Shown here in pieces: positions 1 through 7,470 of a stretch of DNA of 13,262 nt. Numbering within the stretch: position 1 is the first letter of the stretch; each line of letters begins with the position of its first letter. Below the pieces are notes generated by a model. The model searched no databases, had not been told where the DNA came from, and was given only the letters and a program-made list of their open reading frames with translations. Both the position numbers and the translations under genes were made by a program. The DNA is from an uncultured Chthoniobacterales bacterium (lineage in GTDB: Bacteria > Verrucomicrobiota > Verrucomicrobiia > Chthoniobacterales > UBA10450): positions 1 through 13,262 of the forward strand of contig CATPAT010000045.1 in assembly GCA_955652155.1 (NCBI GenBank). Direction: 5' to 3'.

Positions 1-1355
1 ACGTGAGCACCTGCTTCTTCAAGCCGCCGCGCCCATTGAATATTGGCCGCTTCATCGAAACGCGCGCGTAATTCCACAATTGCGGTCACTTGCTTGCCGG
101 CATCGGCCGCCTCGATCAGCGCCTCGACGATGGGCGAGTCACCGCTGGTGCGATAAAGTGTGATCTTCATCGCAAGCACTTGCGGATCGCGCGCAGCTTC
201 TTCGACAAGATCCACAATCGGCTCAAAGCCGTCGTAGGGATGATGCAAGAGCACATCCTGACGGCGCATCACTTCGAACATGTCGGCATGCGGCGGCAAT
301 GCAGGATCGCGTCCCGGTTGAAACGGGCGGTCCTTCAATTGCGCGAATGCGTCGTTTGTCAGCAGCGGGGTCAGATGCGTCATCGAAAGCGGACCGTCTA
401 GTTTGTAAACGTCGGCTTCGGTCAGATCGAAAAAGCCGGTCAGCAGCTCGATGAAATCTTTCGGGCAATCGGCTTCCACTTCCAAGCGGACGGCGTCGCC
501 GCGACTGGAACGACGCAGCTCCTGCTCGATTGTTCGAAGAAGATTCTCCGCTTCTTCCTCGTCGATGTAGAGATCGCTGTTGCGAGTGACGCGAAAGGCG
601 TGGACCGCGTCGAGAATCAAACCCGGGAACAATTCGGCGATGTGCTGTTTGATCAGCGAAGCGAGATAAACGTATTCAAAGGTCTCGTCGCCGCCTTTGC
701 CGCGCGGCATCAAAATCAGCCGCGGAACTACCCGCGGCACCTGCACGATCGCGAGTAATGGTTCTCCGCGGCGCTGCGTTTTCGCTCGAACGAGCAAGTT
801 GTGACTCTTGTTCAGGAGGTCTGGAAATGGATGACTCGCGTCCACCGCCAATGGCGTCAGCATCGGAAGAACTTCCTCCTGAAAATATTTGCGCGCCCAG
901 GCGGCGCGTTTCGCGTTTAGCTCCGAAACATTGCGAACGCGAATCCCGTTTTTTGCCAGTTGGGGAAGCAACTCCTTACTCCAAAGCTCGTACTCGGTTG
1001 CAACCAGCTCGTGGGCGAGTCGTTGAATTTGATTGAACGTTTCGGTCGGACTCAAGCCATCCGCGGCAACATCGCTGGTTTCGCTTTCGATCTGTTGTTT
1101 AATACCGGCGACGCGGATCTCGAAAAATTCATCCAGGTTCGAACTGAAAATGCAAAGAAACTTTAGCCGCTCGATCAGCGGCTGAGTCGGATCCTGCGCT
1201 TCCTCGAGAACGCGACGATTGAATTCGAGCCAGCTCAGTTCGCGGTTGATGAAATTTTTCGGATCACCGAACCGCTCGTGCGCCGTTTGCTCAGCGGCTA
1301 CAGGTACAATGGCAGCGCCTTCTTCCGTTTCGACCCTGGATTGCGCCTGCGCCAT
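1..1355 (-). CDS. ppk1: Polyphosphate kinase PPK1, N-terminal part (truncated by window edge)
   Basis: PPK1 reversibly transfers the gamma-phosphate of ATP onto polyphosphate chains and is usually peripheral to the inner membrane. 451 complete codons are present; the family is about 690-720 residues, so the C-terminal third is outside the window. The N domain begins near residue 34 (NFINRELSWLEFNRRVL), followed by SNLDEFFEIRV (72-82), the head-domain motif LTPLAVDASHPFP (166-178), then HHPYDGFEPIVDLV (371-384), MKITLYRTSGDSPIV (396-410) and VELRARFDEAANIQWARRL (427-445). The sequence stops a few residues before the autophosphorylated histidine (His435 in E. coli), so that residue cannot be checked. 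The ATG at 1355 is the only start after an in-frame TGA eight codons upstream; no clear ribosome binding site precedes it. It lies 46 bp downstream of phoU on the same strand, so it probably belongs to the same operon, linking phosphate uptake to storage. Confidence 0.96.
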   Translation of the reverse strand, partial: MAQAQSRVETEEGAAIVPVAAEQTAHERFGDPKNFINRELSWLEFNRRVLEEAQDPTQPLIERLKFLCIFSSNLDEFFEIRVAGIKQQIESETSDVAADGLSPTETFNQIQRLAHELVATEYELWSKELLPQLAKNGIRVRNVSELNAKRAAWARKYFQEEVLPMLTPLAVDASHPFPDLLNKSHNLLVRAKTQRRGEPLLAIVQVPRVVPRLILMPRGKGGDETFEYVYLASLIKQHIAELFPGLILDAVHAFRVTRNSDLYIDEEEAENLLRTIEQELRRSSRGDAVRLEVEADCPKDFIELLTGFFDLTEADVYKLDGPLSMTHLTPLLTNDAFAQLKDRPFQPGRDPALPPHADMFEVMRRQDVLLHHPYDGFEPIVDLVEEAARDPQVLAMKITLYRTSGDSPIVEALIEAADAGKQVTAIVELRARFDEAANIQWARRLEEAGAH

Positions 1356-1401
1356 ATTTGCAAGATCGACAAATCAACCCCGCATGACAAGGCGCGAAGC
1401 G

Positions 1402-2088
1402 TTAAGTCGCAGTGGCGACGGTTTGGTGTCGAATGTCTTCGGCCGCGGCTGCGTAAACCGCGTCCTCTGCAATGTTGGTGGCGTGATCCCCGACGCGCTC
1501 GAGGGAACGCGAAATAAAAATCAGATTGAGATAGCCCCTGAGCTGCTTCGGGTCCTGGGCCATGCGGTCGGTCAGGCGGCGGTTCGCCATTTTGTTCATG
1601 TGGTCGAGATCCTTGTCCCGGGCCACGACCGCGCGGCCAAGATCGACATTTTCCCGGGCAAAAGCATCGGTACTGTCTTTGAACATCGCCATGGCGTGGG
1701 CCTGGATCGGAACAATGATTTCGACTTCTGGAAGCGGTGGATGTCGATTCAGTTTTCGCGCCCGGCGAGCAATGTTGGTGGCCTGGTCGGCAATGCGCTC
1801 GATGTTGGGGGATAGTTTCATCGCCGCGACGACGCGGCGGAGATCGGAAGCGACCGGTTGAAACCGGAGCAAAACGTCGACACCCTCTTTGTCGATTTGC
1901 TTTTCCAGCTGGTCGATCTCTTCGTCGTCGGCGATTGCGGTGGTGCAAAGATTATCGTCTCGCTGCAGCAATCCCTTGACCGCGCGGTCGAGGGTGCGCT
2001 CGGCCAGGCCTGCCATCATCAGCACGTTGTTGCGCAACGAACTGAGTGCTTCGTCGAACGTGCCAAGAATATGTTTCGGTGGCATCAT
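1402..2088 (-). CDS. phoU: Phosphate signalling/transport regulator PhoU
   Basis: PhoU is the cytoplasmic helical protein that couples the state of the Pst transporter to PhoR and damps Pho signalling and phosphate uptake. At 228 residues it has the usual length (about 215-240). Both halves of the two-fold PhoU repeat carry the acidic metal-binding motif: ERIADQATNIA (97-107) and ERVGDHATNIAED (197-209), each with the E-x3-D-x3-N pattern. The N-terminal segment HILGTFDEALSSLRNNVLMMAGLAE is also typical. The start is one of two adjacent ATG codons (2088 or 2085). It begins 6 bp after the pstB stop and is almost certainly co-transcribed with pstCAB. It is distinct from the DUF47 PhoU-like protein at 6696-7334. 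Confidence 0.97.
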   Translation of the reverse strand: MMPPKHILGTFDEALSSLRNNVLMMAGLAERTLDRAVKGLLQRDDNLCTTAIADDEEIDQLEKQIDKEGVDVLLRFQPVASDLRRVVAAMKLSPNIERIADQATNIARRARKLNRHPPLPEVEIIVPIQAHAMAMFKDSTDAFARENVDLGRAVVARDKDLDHMNKMANRRLTDRMAQDPKQLRGYLNLIFISRSLERVGDHATNIAEDAVYAAAAEDIRHQTVATAT

Positions 2089-2094
2089 GTCGTA

Positions 2095-2937
2095 TTAACC
2101 AAAGCGCCCGGTAATATAATCTTCTGTGCGTCTTTCGCTCGGGTTTGTGAAAATTTTCGTAGTCGGTCCAAACTCGATGAGCTTGCCGAGATAGAAGAAA
2201 CCGGTGTGATCGGAAACGCGCCCGGCCTGTTGCATGTTGTGAGTGACGATCACTATGGTGTATTGCATCTTCAGCTCCTGGATCAGCTCTTCGATTTTTG
2301 CCGTCGCAATCGGATCGAGCGCCGAGCACGGTTCATCCATGAGAACCACGTCCGGTTCCACTGCGAGCGCGCGCGCAATGCAAAGGCGTTGCTGTTGCCC
2401 GCCTGATAAACCAAGAGCGCCTTCATCCAGTCTGTCTTTCACTTCATCCCAAAGCGCGGCCCCGCGCAAACTCTTCTCCACTGCTTCATCGATCTGCGAT
2501 CGTTTATTGATTCCAGCAATTCGCAGACCGTAGGAAATATTTTCGTAAATCGATTTCGGAAACGGATTCGATTTTTGAAAAACCATTCCGACCCGCCGGC
2601 GAAGATCGACAACGTCCACTTCCGGCGCGTTGATATCGACGCCACCGAGGTGGATCGCGCCGCGGGTAATCCGCGCGCCCTCAATCAGGTCGTTCATTCG
2701 ATTGATGCAGCGCAATAAAGTCGTCTTGCCGCAACCCGATGGACCAATGAAGGCGGTCACTGCCTGCGGCGGAATGTCGAGAGTGACATCGTGCAGCACC
2801 TTGTTCGCGCCGTAGGCGAAATCGAGATCCCGCACGTCGATCATGATCTCGGCGCCGTTCACCTCATCGGCCCGTCGATCATTCTGACGCGAAAGTTGTT
2901 GGGGCATCGCTTGTGGCATTTCGACTAAGCTTACCAT
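2095..2937 (-). CDS. pstB: Phosphate ABC transporter ATP-binding protein PstB
   Basis: PstB is the cytoplasmic ATPase of the high-affinity phosphate importer PstSCAB. The 280-residue protein has all ABC motifs: Walker A GPSGCGKTT (65-73), Q-loop Q121 within VFQKSNPFP, signature LSGGQQQR (177-184), Walker B VVLMDEP (197-203) and switch His233. The PstB-specific region NRMNDLIEGARITRG (79-93) and the C-terminal EDYITGRFG are characteristic. The start at 2937 is chosen because a strong AAAGGAG sits 9 nt upstream; a longer frame back to 3141 would run through pstA in another frame and has no family resemblance. The ATG overlaps the end of pstA by 7 nt (ATGGTAA), implying translational coupling. 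About 30 extra residues precede the usual PstB N terminus. Confidence 0.98.
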   Translation of the reverse strand: MVSLVEMPQAMPQQLSRQNDRRADEVNGAEIMIDVRDLDFAYGANKVLHDVTLDIPPQAVTAFIGPSGCGKTTLLRCINRMNDLIEGARITRGAIHLGGVDINAPEVDVVDLRRRVGMVFQKSNPFPKSIYENISYGLRIAGINKRSQIDEAVEKSLRGAALWDEVKDRLDEGALGLSGGQQQRLCIARALAVEPDVVLMDEPCSALDPIATAKIEELIQELKMQYTIVIVTHNMQQAGRVSDHTGFFYLGKLIEFGPTTKIFTNPSERRTEDYITGRFG

Positions 2938-3953
2938 GATAAGCGTCTCCTTTGTCTCTCCCTGAGCAAGATCGAAGTTAATGCGATTAGCATGACGACG
3001 ACGAGGAAAACAAAGGCCGTCCCATATTGGACGCGTTCGGTGTACTCGTTCTGGGGGATCTTCGAGCTGACTACGTAAATGTGATACGGCAGCGCCATCA
3101 CGCCTTGAAAAAAGAAATTGGTCCAGTGACTCACCTGCCAAGGCATTTCGTCGCGCATGGCGTAGGCAGCCGTAAACATGATCGGCGCCGTTTCACCGGC
3201 GACTCGGGCGATACCGAGAATGGATGAGGTCAGAATTCCCGGCAACGCGTAAGGCAAAACATTTTTGCGGATCGTCTGCCATTTGGTCGCTCCGAGCGCG
3301 AGCGAGCCTTCGCGCAATCCCTGCGGCACCGCTCTCAGCGATTCTTCACTGGCGGTGATGATCGCCGGCAAAACCATCAGCCCGAGGGTGAACCAGCCCG
3401 AAAGCAGCGAAACGTTCCAGCCAAAGAAGATCACGAACAATCCGAAGCCGAAAAGGCCGAACACGATCGATGGCACGCCCGCCAGATTGAGGATCGCGAC
3501 CCGGATCAGCCGAATAAACCGGCCATCACGGCTGTATTCGCTCAGATAAATCGCGCAACTGATCCCGATAAAAAGCGCCAGTGTCATCGAACCGATGACG
3601 AGCAGCGCCGTCCCGACAATGCACGGCCAGATCCCGCCGGCGGAATAAGAGACGCTTGTCACATCGACATCTTCCTTGTGCGTCGTCTTCCACTCGCGAA
3701 ACTCCCGATCGCTCAGCTCCATTTTCTTTCCCTGGTAATCGAAAACGTAGAGCGTTTGCGGCGGCTCGGTTAAGAATTTGACGTTAACGAACGGTGCGGT
3801 GCGTGTGAAAACGGTGCGGCCGCCCTTGATTCCGATATCGAGAAAAATGTAGGTCGCGCAGAGCAATACGAAATAGGTTCCGATTCGAAAGACCCAGAAA
3901 AGAACCCGCTCGAGCAGGCGAGAGCGGCGTCGATTTGAAGGTGCGGCGATCAT
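2931..3953 (-). CDS. pstA: Phosphate ABC transporter permease PstA
   Basis: PstA is one of the two inner-membrane permeases of the Pst importer. The 340 residues hold a first membrane helix (about 24-44), an extracytoplasmic stretch of about 60 residues (45-105, including FDYQGKKMELSDREFREW), and then the core permease helices from about 110 onwards. The cytoplasmic EAA loop that docks to PstB is clear: EESLRAVPQGLREGSLALGATKWQ spans 203-226. The GIARVAGETAPIMFTA segment (247-262) is typical of PstA. E. coli PstA is about 296 residues; the extra length here is mostly the loop after helix 1. The start codon is 1 bp after the pstC stop (TAA A ATG), with a short AGG upstream inside pstC. The gene is co-translated with pstC and pstB. 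Confidence 0.97.
   Translation of the reverse strand: MIAAPSNRRRSRLLERVLFWVFRIGTYFVLLCATYIFLDIGIKGGRTVFTRTAPFVNVKFLTEPPQTLYVFDYQGKKMELSDREFREWKTTHKEDVDVTSVSYSAGGIWPCIVGTALLVIGSMTLALFIGISCAIYLSEYSRDGRFIRLIRVAILNLAGVPSIVFGLFGFGLFVIFFGWNVSLLSGWFTLGLMVLPAIITASEESLRAVPQGLREGSLALGATKWQTIRKNVLPYALPGILTSSILGIARVAGETAPIMFTAAYAMRDEMPWQVSHWTNFFFQGVMALPYHIYVVSSKIPQNEYTERVQYGTAFVFLVVVMLIALTSILLRERQRRRLSW
2947..2953 (-). promoter_or_regulatory. Strong ribosome binding site for pstB
   Basis: AAAGGAG on the minus strand lies 9 nt before the ATG at 2937, inside the 3' end of pstA. It is the clearest Shine-Dalgarno in the phosphate block and fixes the pstB start against the longer open frame. Overexpressing the ATPase relative to the permeases would make sense for the 2:1:1 subunit ratio, but that is inference. 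Confidence 0.75.
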
Positions 3954-3954
3954 T

Positions 3955-5490
3955 TTAGCCTATGCTCATCCGGTAACGCGCGACTAATCGTTGCGCGAGA
4001 TAGTTGATCCCAAGAGTCAGTGCAAAAAGAACGAGTCCGACCATGAAAAGAGCCCGATAATGGATGCTGCCACGCACTACTTCGCCCATTTCCTGCGCGA
4101 TGATGCCGGTCATAGTGTGCACCGGCTGGAAAAACGCGCCGAGGCCCTGGGTAAAATCAGGAATCGCGATCCGATTTCCGGCACAGAGCAGGACCACCAT
4201 CGTCTCGCCAATGACCCGACCTAGGCCAAGCAACACCGCCGAAATAATTCCCGAAAGCGACGCCGGCACCAACACCCGTGCGATCGTTTGTAGCCGATTC
4301 GCCCCCAGCGCGTAAGAAGCTTCTTTGAATCCGCGCGGGACATTGCGAAGCGCGTCTTCCGCCAAAGTGAAAATCGTCGGGACCGCCATGAGCGCGAGCA
4401 AAGAACCGGCAGTAAAAACGTTCAAGCGTTCGCTGATCGGGAAAAACGGCACCCATTTCATGAACGGCATTTGCGACAACGCGCGCACGGCCTGGCCGAC
4501 AACCGCGATTCCAAAAAAGCCGAGCACGACGGATGGGATCGCGGAAATGAATTCGATGTAGGGCTTGATCAGGCTTTTCTCACCGCGAGCGGCCACTTCG
4601 CTGACATAAATCGCGGAACAAACTCCAAGCGGCACCGCGAGCAGCAGCGCAACAGCCGCGACCATGATCGATCCGACGAGCAACGGAATAATCCCGTACC
4701 AATCCTGCCAAAAGCTCGCCGTTACCCAGTCCCTTCCAAAAAGAAACGCAGTGATCGCGCGATAAGCCGGCACCGGTTCGTTTGCATTCCACTGTCGCAA
4801 ACGCTGCGAGACGACCGGGAATTGCGCGACATAATCTCGCGTCTTCTTTTTCCACTTTTCGAATGATTGCCTTGCCTTTGGACTGCTAAGAACCGGTGGC
4901 GCGGCCAGCAGATTGTCGATCTTCCCTTTCATCCCTTCGGCGATTTTCGCGAATTTCTCATCAGCCGTACGGAGCGCGATCATCGCCGCGCGCGGATCAA
5001 CCGGGGCTGTTGGCTTAGCAGTTTCCGATGGCTGAGCCTCGGCCGACGAAACCGCGGACGCACTGCCGGCGGCAATCAAGACTTCGCGCAATGCCAGTGC
5101 CTGATCGTTCGCGTCGGAAACAAGCGCGTTGAGAAATTCTCCGCTGTCGCTAAAGGCGGCGCTAAACTGATCGAACGCTTCGAGCGTGCTGCCGCTTGGA
5201 AGCGTACGGGATTCTTGCATCCGGATGTCGCCGAGCTGACGCGAAAGAGCGGCATGGGTTTGGGCTTGAGTGCGGATGATGTCCACATATTCCAAACCGG
5301 CGCGACGATAGAGCCGAAGGTTCGCCAGATTCTGGCCAAAAAATCCAAAGCCGTCGCGAAAGAGGAAAATTGTGATCAACGCCAGAACCACAATTGCGAC
5401 GAGCGCGTTGCTGCCAAAGAAGGCTTTGATCGCCGATTCGGTCGTTATTCGACGCCGCCGGGCCGGCGCATTTTCCGATAAGATCGACAT
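3955..5490 (-). CDS. pstC: Phosphate ABC transporter permease PstC with large extracytoplasmic insertion
   Basis: PstC pairs with PstA to form the membrane channel of the Pst importer. The core is clear in residues 265-511: IPSVVLGFFG (318-327), the EAA loop EDALRNVPRGFKEASYALGANRLQTI (378-403), and LGRVIGETMVVLLCAGN (423-439). The protein is 511 residues against about 310-320 in E. coli. The excess is a segment of about 215 residues (about 48-263) between the first helix (NALVAIVVLALITIFLF, 28-44) and the core. This segment is predicted extracytoplasmic, largely helical, and interrupted by an Ala/Ser/Pro/Glu-rich linker (139-166). I choose ATG 5490 because the frame further upstream, back to 5703, enters the pit gene and looks non-coding. 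No strong ribosome binding site precedes it, and GTG 5511 is an alternative. No pstS is adjacent. Confidence 0.93.
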   Translation of the reverse strand: MSILSENAPARRRRITTESAIKAFFGSNALVAIVVLALITIFLFRDGFGFFGQNLANLRLYRRAGLEYVDIIRTQAQTHAALSRQLGDIRMQESRTLPSGSTLEAFDQFSAAFSDSGEFLNALVSDANDQALALREVLIAAGSASAVSSAEAQPSETAKPTAPVDPRAAMIALRTADEKFAKIAEGMKGKIDNLLAAPPVLSSPKARQSFEKWKKKTRDYVAQFPVVSQRLRQWNANEPVPAYRAITAFLFGRDWVTASFWQDWYGIIPLLVGSIMVAAVALLLAVPLGVCSAIYVSEVAARGEKSLIKPYIEFISAIPSVVLGFFGIAVVGQAVRALSQMPFMKWVPFFPISERLNVFTAGSLLALMAVPTIFTLAEDALRNVPRGFKEASYALGANRLQTIARVLVPASLSGIISAVLLGLGRVIGETMVVLLCAGNRIAIPDFTQGLGAFFQPVHTMTGIIAQEMGEVVRGSIHYRALFMVGLVLFALTLGINYLAQRLVARYRMSIG

Positions 5491-5633
5491 CCGCGGGGCG
5501 ACAGTTTCCACATTATCGACGATGCGAAACGCGCTCGCTGGCGGCAACGGATTTAATGTTACGATTCTGTGACGTCCGAAATAATTGGACTTACGGCCTA
5601 GGTTTGCTTTGCGCGGGAACCGTCGCGGCAAAG
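5491..5633 (-). other. Intergenic region upstream of pstC (143 bp)
   Basis: This is the longest gap in the minus-strand phosphate cluster. It separates the pit stop codon from the pstC start and is the natural place for a separate promoter for pstCAB-phoU-ppk1. It contains the Pho-box-like repeat at 5557-5574 and a GATAAT hexamer about 21 nt before the pstC ATG that could serve as a -10 element. No convincing intrinsic terminator for pit is visible; a 4-bp GTCC/GGAC stem is too weak. I see no small ORF with a good start here. Confidence 0.5.
5557..5574 (-). promoter_or_regulatory. Candidate Pho box (PhoB-binding direct repeat) upstream of pstC
   Basis: On the minus strand the sequence reads CGTCACA-GAAT-CGTAACA: two 7-mers differing at one position, separated by 4 nt. 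This gives the 11-bp periodicity of PhoB sites (E. coli CTGTCAT-N4-CTGTCAT). It lies 66 bp upstream of the pstC ATG. The AT-rich TTAAAT follows directly. The repeat geometry and location are seen; PhoB binding is inferred, since this phylum's Pho box consensus is not known to me. With a single site and short repeats, chance occurrence is possible. Confidence 0.45.
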
Positions 5634-6668
5634 TCAAAATCCACCTGTTATGCGTTCCAAGAGATAGCCGATTAAACCGGTAGCGGGCAGGGTGAAGATC
5701 CACGCCCAGACAATTCGTTCGACCACCCTCCAGCGCATGCCGCTGAAACGTTTCACAACGCCGACACCCATGATTGACGTGGAAATGACGTGCGTAGTTG
5801 AAAGCGGAATTCCGTAAAGGCTCGCCAGCTGAATGATCAAGGCCGCGCTAGTTTCGGCAGCGAAGCCGTTGACCGGTTGCAATTTGACCACGCGATGTCC
5901 GAGCGTGCGAATGATTCGCCAGCCACCGGCTGCGGTGCCGACGGCCATCGTTAGCGCACACAAAATTTTCACCCACAGCGGAAGGATGAACGCTGGTGTG
6001 TGCAAAAACTGGAGCCATGCCGGAAGATGATCGAATCGGCCGGCCTGCGTTCCGGTAAACAGTGCGAGCGTGATGATGCCCATGGTTTTTTGGGCGTCGT
6101 TGGTGCCGTGACTGTGCGCCATCCAGGCCGCGCTCAAGATTTGCGCTTTGCCAAAAAATTGATGGATGAAGTGCGGTGTCAGTTTGTGGAGAATTACGAA
6201 CAACAAAAACATCACGAGTCCGCCCAGAATAAATCCTGCGATCGGCGAGGTGATCATTGGGACGACGACTTTCGGCCAAAGTCCAGAGTTCCATTTGATC
6301 ACGCTCCAATCCCCTTTCGCGGTAGCGAGCGCGGCGCCACAAAGGCCGCCGATCAATGCGTGACTCGAGCTTGACGGCAAACCGAACCACCATGTGAGCA
6401 TGTTCCAAATGAATGCCGCGAGCACCGCGCACAGAACCGTCGACATTGTCACGACTTGAGTATCGACGAGACCTTTGCCGACCGTGGCCGCAACCGCACC
6501 GCCGAACAACGCGCCGGTCAAATTAAAAAATGCTGCCATCGCAATCGCTTGTCGCGGCGTGAGCACTTTAGTTGAAACGACCGTGGCGATGGCGTTGGCC
6601 GCATCGTGGAAACCGTTGCTGTACTCAAAGATGATCGCCGCGAGGACGACGATGAGAAAAAACCACAT
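5634..6668 (-). CDS. pit: Low-affinity inorganic phosphate transporter, PiT family
   Basis: PiT permeases are inner-membrane symporters that import phosphate, generally as a metal-phosphate complex, using the proton or sodium gradient. The 344-residue protein has the duplicated PiT signature: GFHDAANAIATVVSTK (19-34) in the first half and HGTNDAQKTMGI (187-198) in the second. About ten hydrophobic helices are visible, and the SSSSHALIGGLCGAA (99-113) and PLSTTHVISTSIMGVG (288-303) pairs also mirror each other. It is the compact form, without the long central cytoplasmic loop of E. coli PitA (about 500 residues). The start is ATG 6668, 27 bp after the DUF47 stop, with only a weak AAGA upstream. 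The DUF47-pit arrangement is a widespread pair, so the two probably act together. Confidence 0.95.
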   Translation of the reverse strand: MWFFLIVVLAAIIFEYSNGFHDAANAIATVVSTKVLTPRQAIAMAAFFNLTGALFGGAVAATVGKGLVDTQVVTMSTVLCAVLAAFIWNMLTWWFGLPSSSSHALIGGLCGAALATAKGDWSVIKWNSGLWPKVVVPMITSPIAGFILGGLVMFLLFVILHKLTPHFIHQFFGKAQILSAAWMAHSHGTNDAQKTMGIITLALFTGTQAGRFDHLPAWLQFLHTPAFILPLWVKILCALTMAVGTAAGGWRIIRTLGHRVVKLQPVNGFAAETSAALIIQLASLYGIPLSTTHVISTSIMGVGVVKRFSGMRWRVVERIVWAWIFTLPATGLIGYLLERITGGF

Positions 6669-6695
6669 GTCGATCTTGTGCGCGCGGCGTGGCAG

Positions 6696-7334
6696 TTAGG
6701 TGTGCTTCAAAACGACCTGCAGAACCACGTTGCCGGCGTCGCGGCAACGGTCGATCACTTTTTCGAGCAAATCGTAAAGGTCGCGCAAGAAGATAATGTG
6801 TTTCGGGTCATAATTGCCCTGGTAGAGATCGCGCAACAGTTCGAGTTCGAGGTTGTCGGCTTCACCTTCGATGTTTTGTAATTTCGCGTTCATCTCTCGC
6901 GCTGTGCGAACGTTCATTCCCTTGCGAAGTTGTTTGACCATCGCGAGCACAGCTTCGGCGGCCTGGTCGAGGAGCTGAACTTGCTTGGCAAAACTCGGCG
7001 TTGGCAAATCCTGCGGTGAAATGAGCATTCGTTCGCCAATCTTCTCGACCGTCTTTGGTATTTTATAGAGCGACGCCGCGAGTGCTTGAATGTCCTCTCG
7101 TTCAAGCGGGGTAATAAAGGTCTTAGTCAGTTCTTCGGTCAGCTCTTGGGTGATGCGTTTGTCTTCGCGCCGGCTTTCAGCAAAAGCCACCAGATTTGGA
7201 GCCGGACTTTTGCTGTCGATCTTCGCGAGTAAATCGACCAGATGATGCACGCTGGTGTCGGCTTGCTTCGCGCTTGCTTCCAGCAAGTCGTAGAATTTCT
7301 CGTCATGCCCGAAAATTCGGCCGATTGAAATCAT
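6696..7334 (-). CDS. DUF47 family PhoU-like protein, probable Pit accessory/regulator
   Basis: This 212-residue, highly helical cytoplasmic protein belongs to the DUF47 (PhoU-like, TIGR00153) family, which is usually encoded next to pit genes and is thought to regulate or support Pit activity. Recognisable elements are the N-terminal FYDLLEASAKQADTSVHHL (15-33), the central ITPLEREDIQALAASLYKI (74-92) and the C-terminal EGEADNLELELLRDLY plus LYDLLEKVIDRCRDAGNVV. Length matches the family (about 205-220). The ATG at 7334 is preceded by AAAGGA with a short 4-nt spacer. It lies 13 bp after the small ORF at 7348-7425 and 27 bp before pit, consistent with one transcript. It should not be confused with the true PhoU at 1402-2088, which has the E-x3-D-x3-N metal motifs. 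Confidence 0.93.
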   Translation of the reverse strand: MISIGRIFGHDEKFYDLLEASAKQADTSVHHLVDLLAKIDSKSPAPNLVAFAESRREDKRITQELTEELTKTFITPLEREDIQALAASLYKIPKTVEKIGERMLISPQDLPTPSFAKQVQLLDQAAEAVLAMVKQLRKGMNVRTAREMNAKLQNIEGEADNLELELLRDLYQGNYDPKHIIFLRDLYDLLEKVIDRCRDAGNVVLQVVLKHT

Positions 7335-7347
7335 AGCGTCCTTTCGT

Positions 7348-7425
7348 CTACAGCATTGACCCGCGCGCGATCAACAATGCAATAACGGCAACGATCAGCG
7401 CGAGCAAATAGCGCTGTAAAAGCAT
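7348..7425 (-). CDS. Candidate 25-residue membrane microprotein
   Basis: A short open frame in the 136-bp gap between phoR and the DUF47 gene encodes 25 residues starting MLLQRYLLALIVAV and ending IARGSML. A basic residue flanks each side of a continuous hydrophobic stretch (about residues 7-19), long enough to span or lie in a membrane. AGG lies 7 nt before the ATG, a modest ribosome binding site. The stop is 13 bp before the start of the DUF47 gene, so coupling would be possible. The frame is the same as that of phoR after its TAG stop, but a readthrough product seems unlikely. I recognise no family. The alternative is that this is a chance frame in a leader region, with the DUF47 ribosome binding site as the functional element. 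The evidence is only composition, position and spacing. Confidence 0.4.
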   Translation of the reverse strand: MLLQRYLLALIVAVIALLIARGSML

Positions 7426-7470
7426 TTTGGGACCTGCGGCTAGCGAGCCAATACGTCCTCGCCCGGAAAG

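Noticed and set aside
1298..1948. 216-residue frame overlapping phoU and the ppk1 start
   Set aside because: Arg/Pro/His-rich low-complexity translation, frame-shifted shadow of phoU; phoU and ppk1 are both clear in their own frames.
1858..2406. 182-residue plus-strand frame opposite phoU and pstB
   Set aside because: Antisense shadow of two strongly conserved genes; no motif or ribosome binding site.
2938..3141. Upstream extension of pstB giving a 348-residue frame
   Set aside because: The extra 68 residues lie in another frame of pstA and do not resemble PstB; a strong AAAGGAG precedes ATG 2937.
4867..5481. 204-residue open frame on the plus strand opposite the pstC insertion
   Set aside because: It is a shadow of the GC-rich pstC frame. 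Since the pstC insertion is unfamiliar I considered whether this frame was the real gene, but pstC is continuous from its first helix to the core, and the antisense product is Arg/Gly-rich with no motif.
5571..5602. GTCC/GGAC hairpin after pit as a terminator
   Set aside because: The stem is only 4 bp with a 9-nt loop and no U-tract; not a credible intrinsic terminator.
5491..5703. Upstream extension of pstC giving a 582-residue frame
   Set aside because: It runs into the end of pit and across the intergenic region with the Pho-box candidate; the added residues are Arg/Pro-rich and look non-coding.
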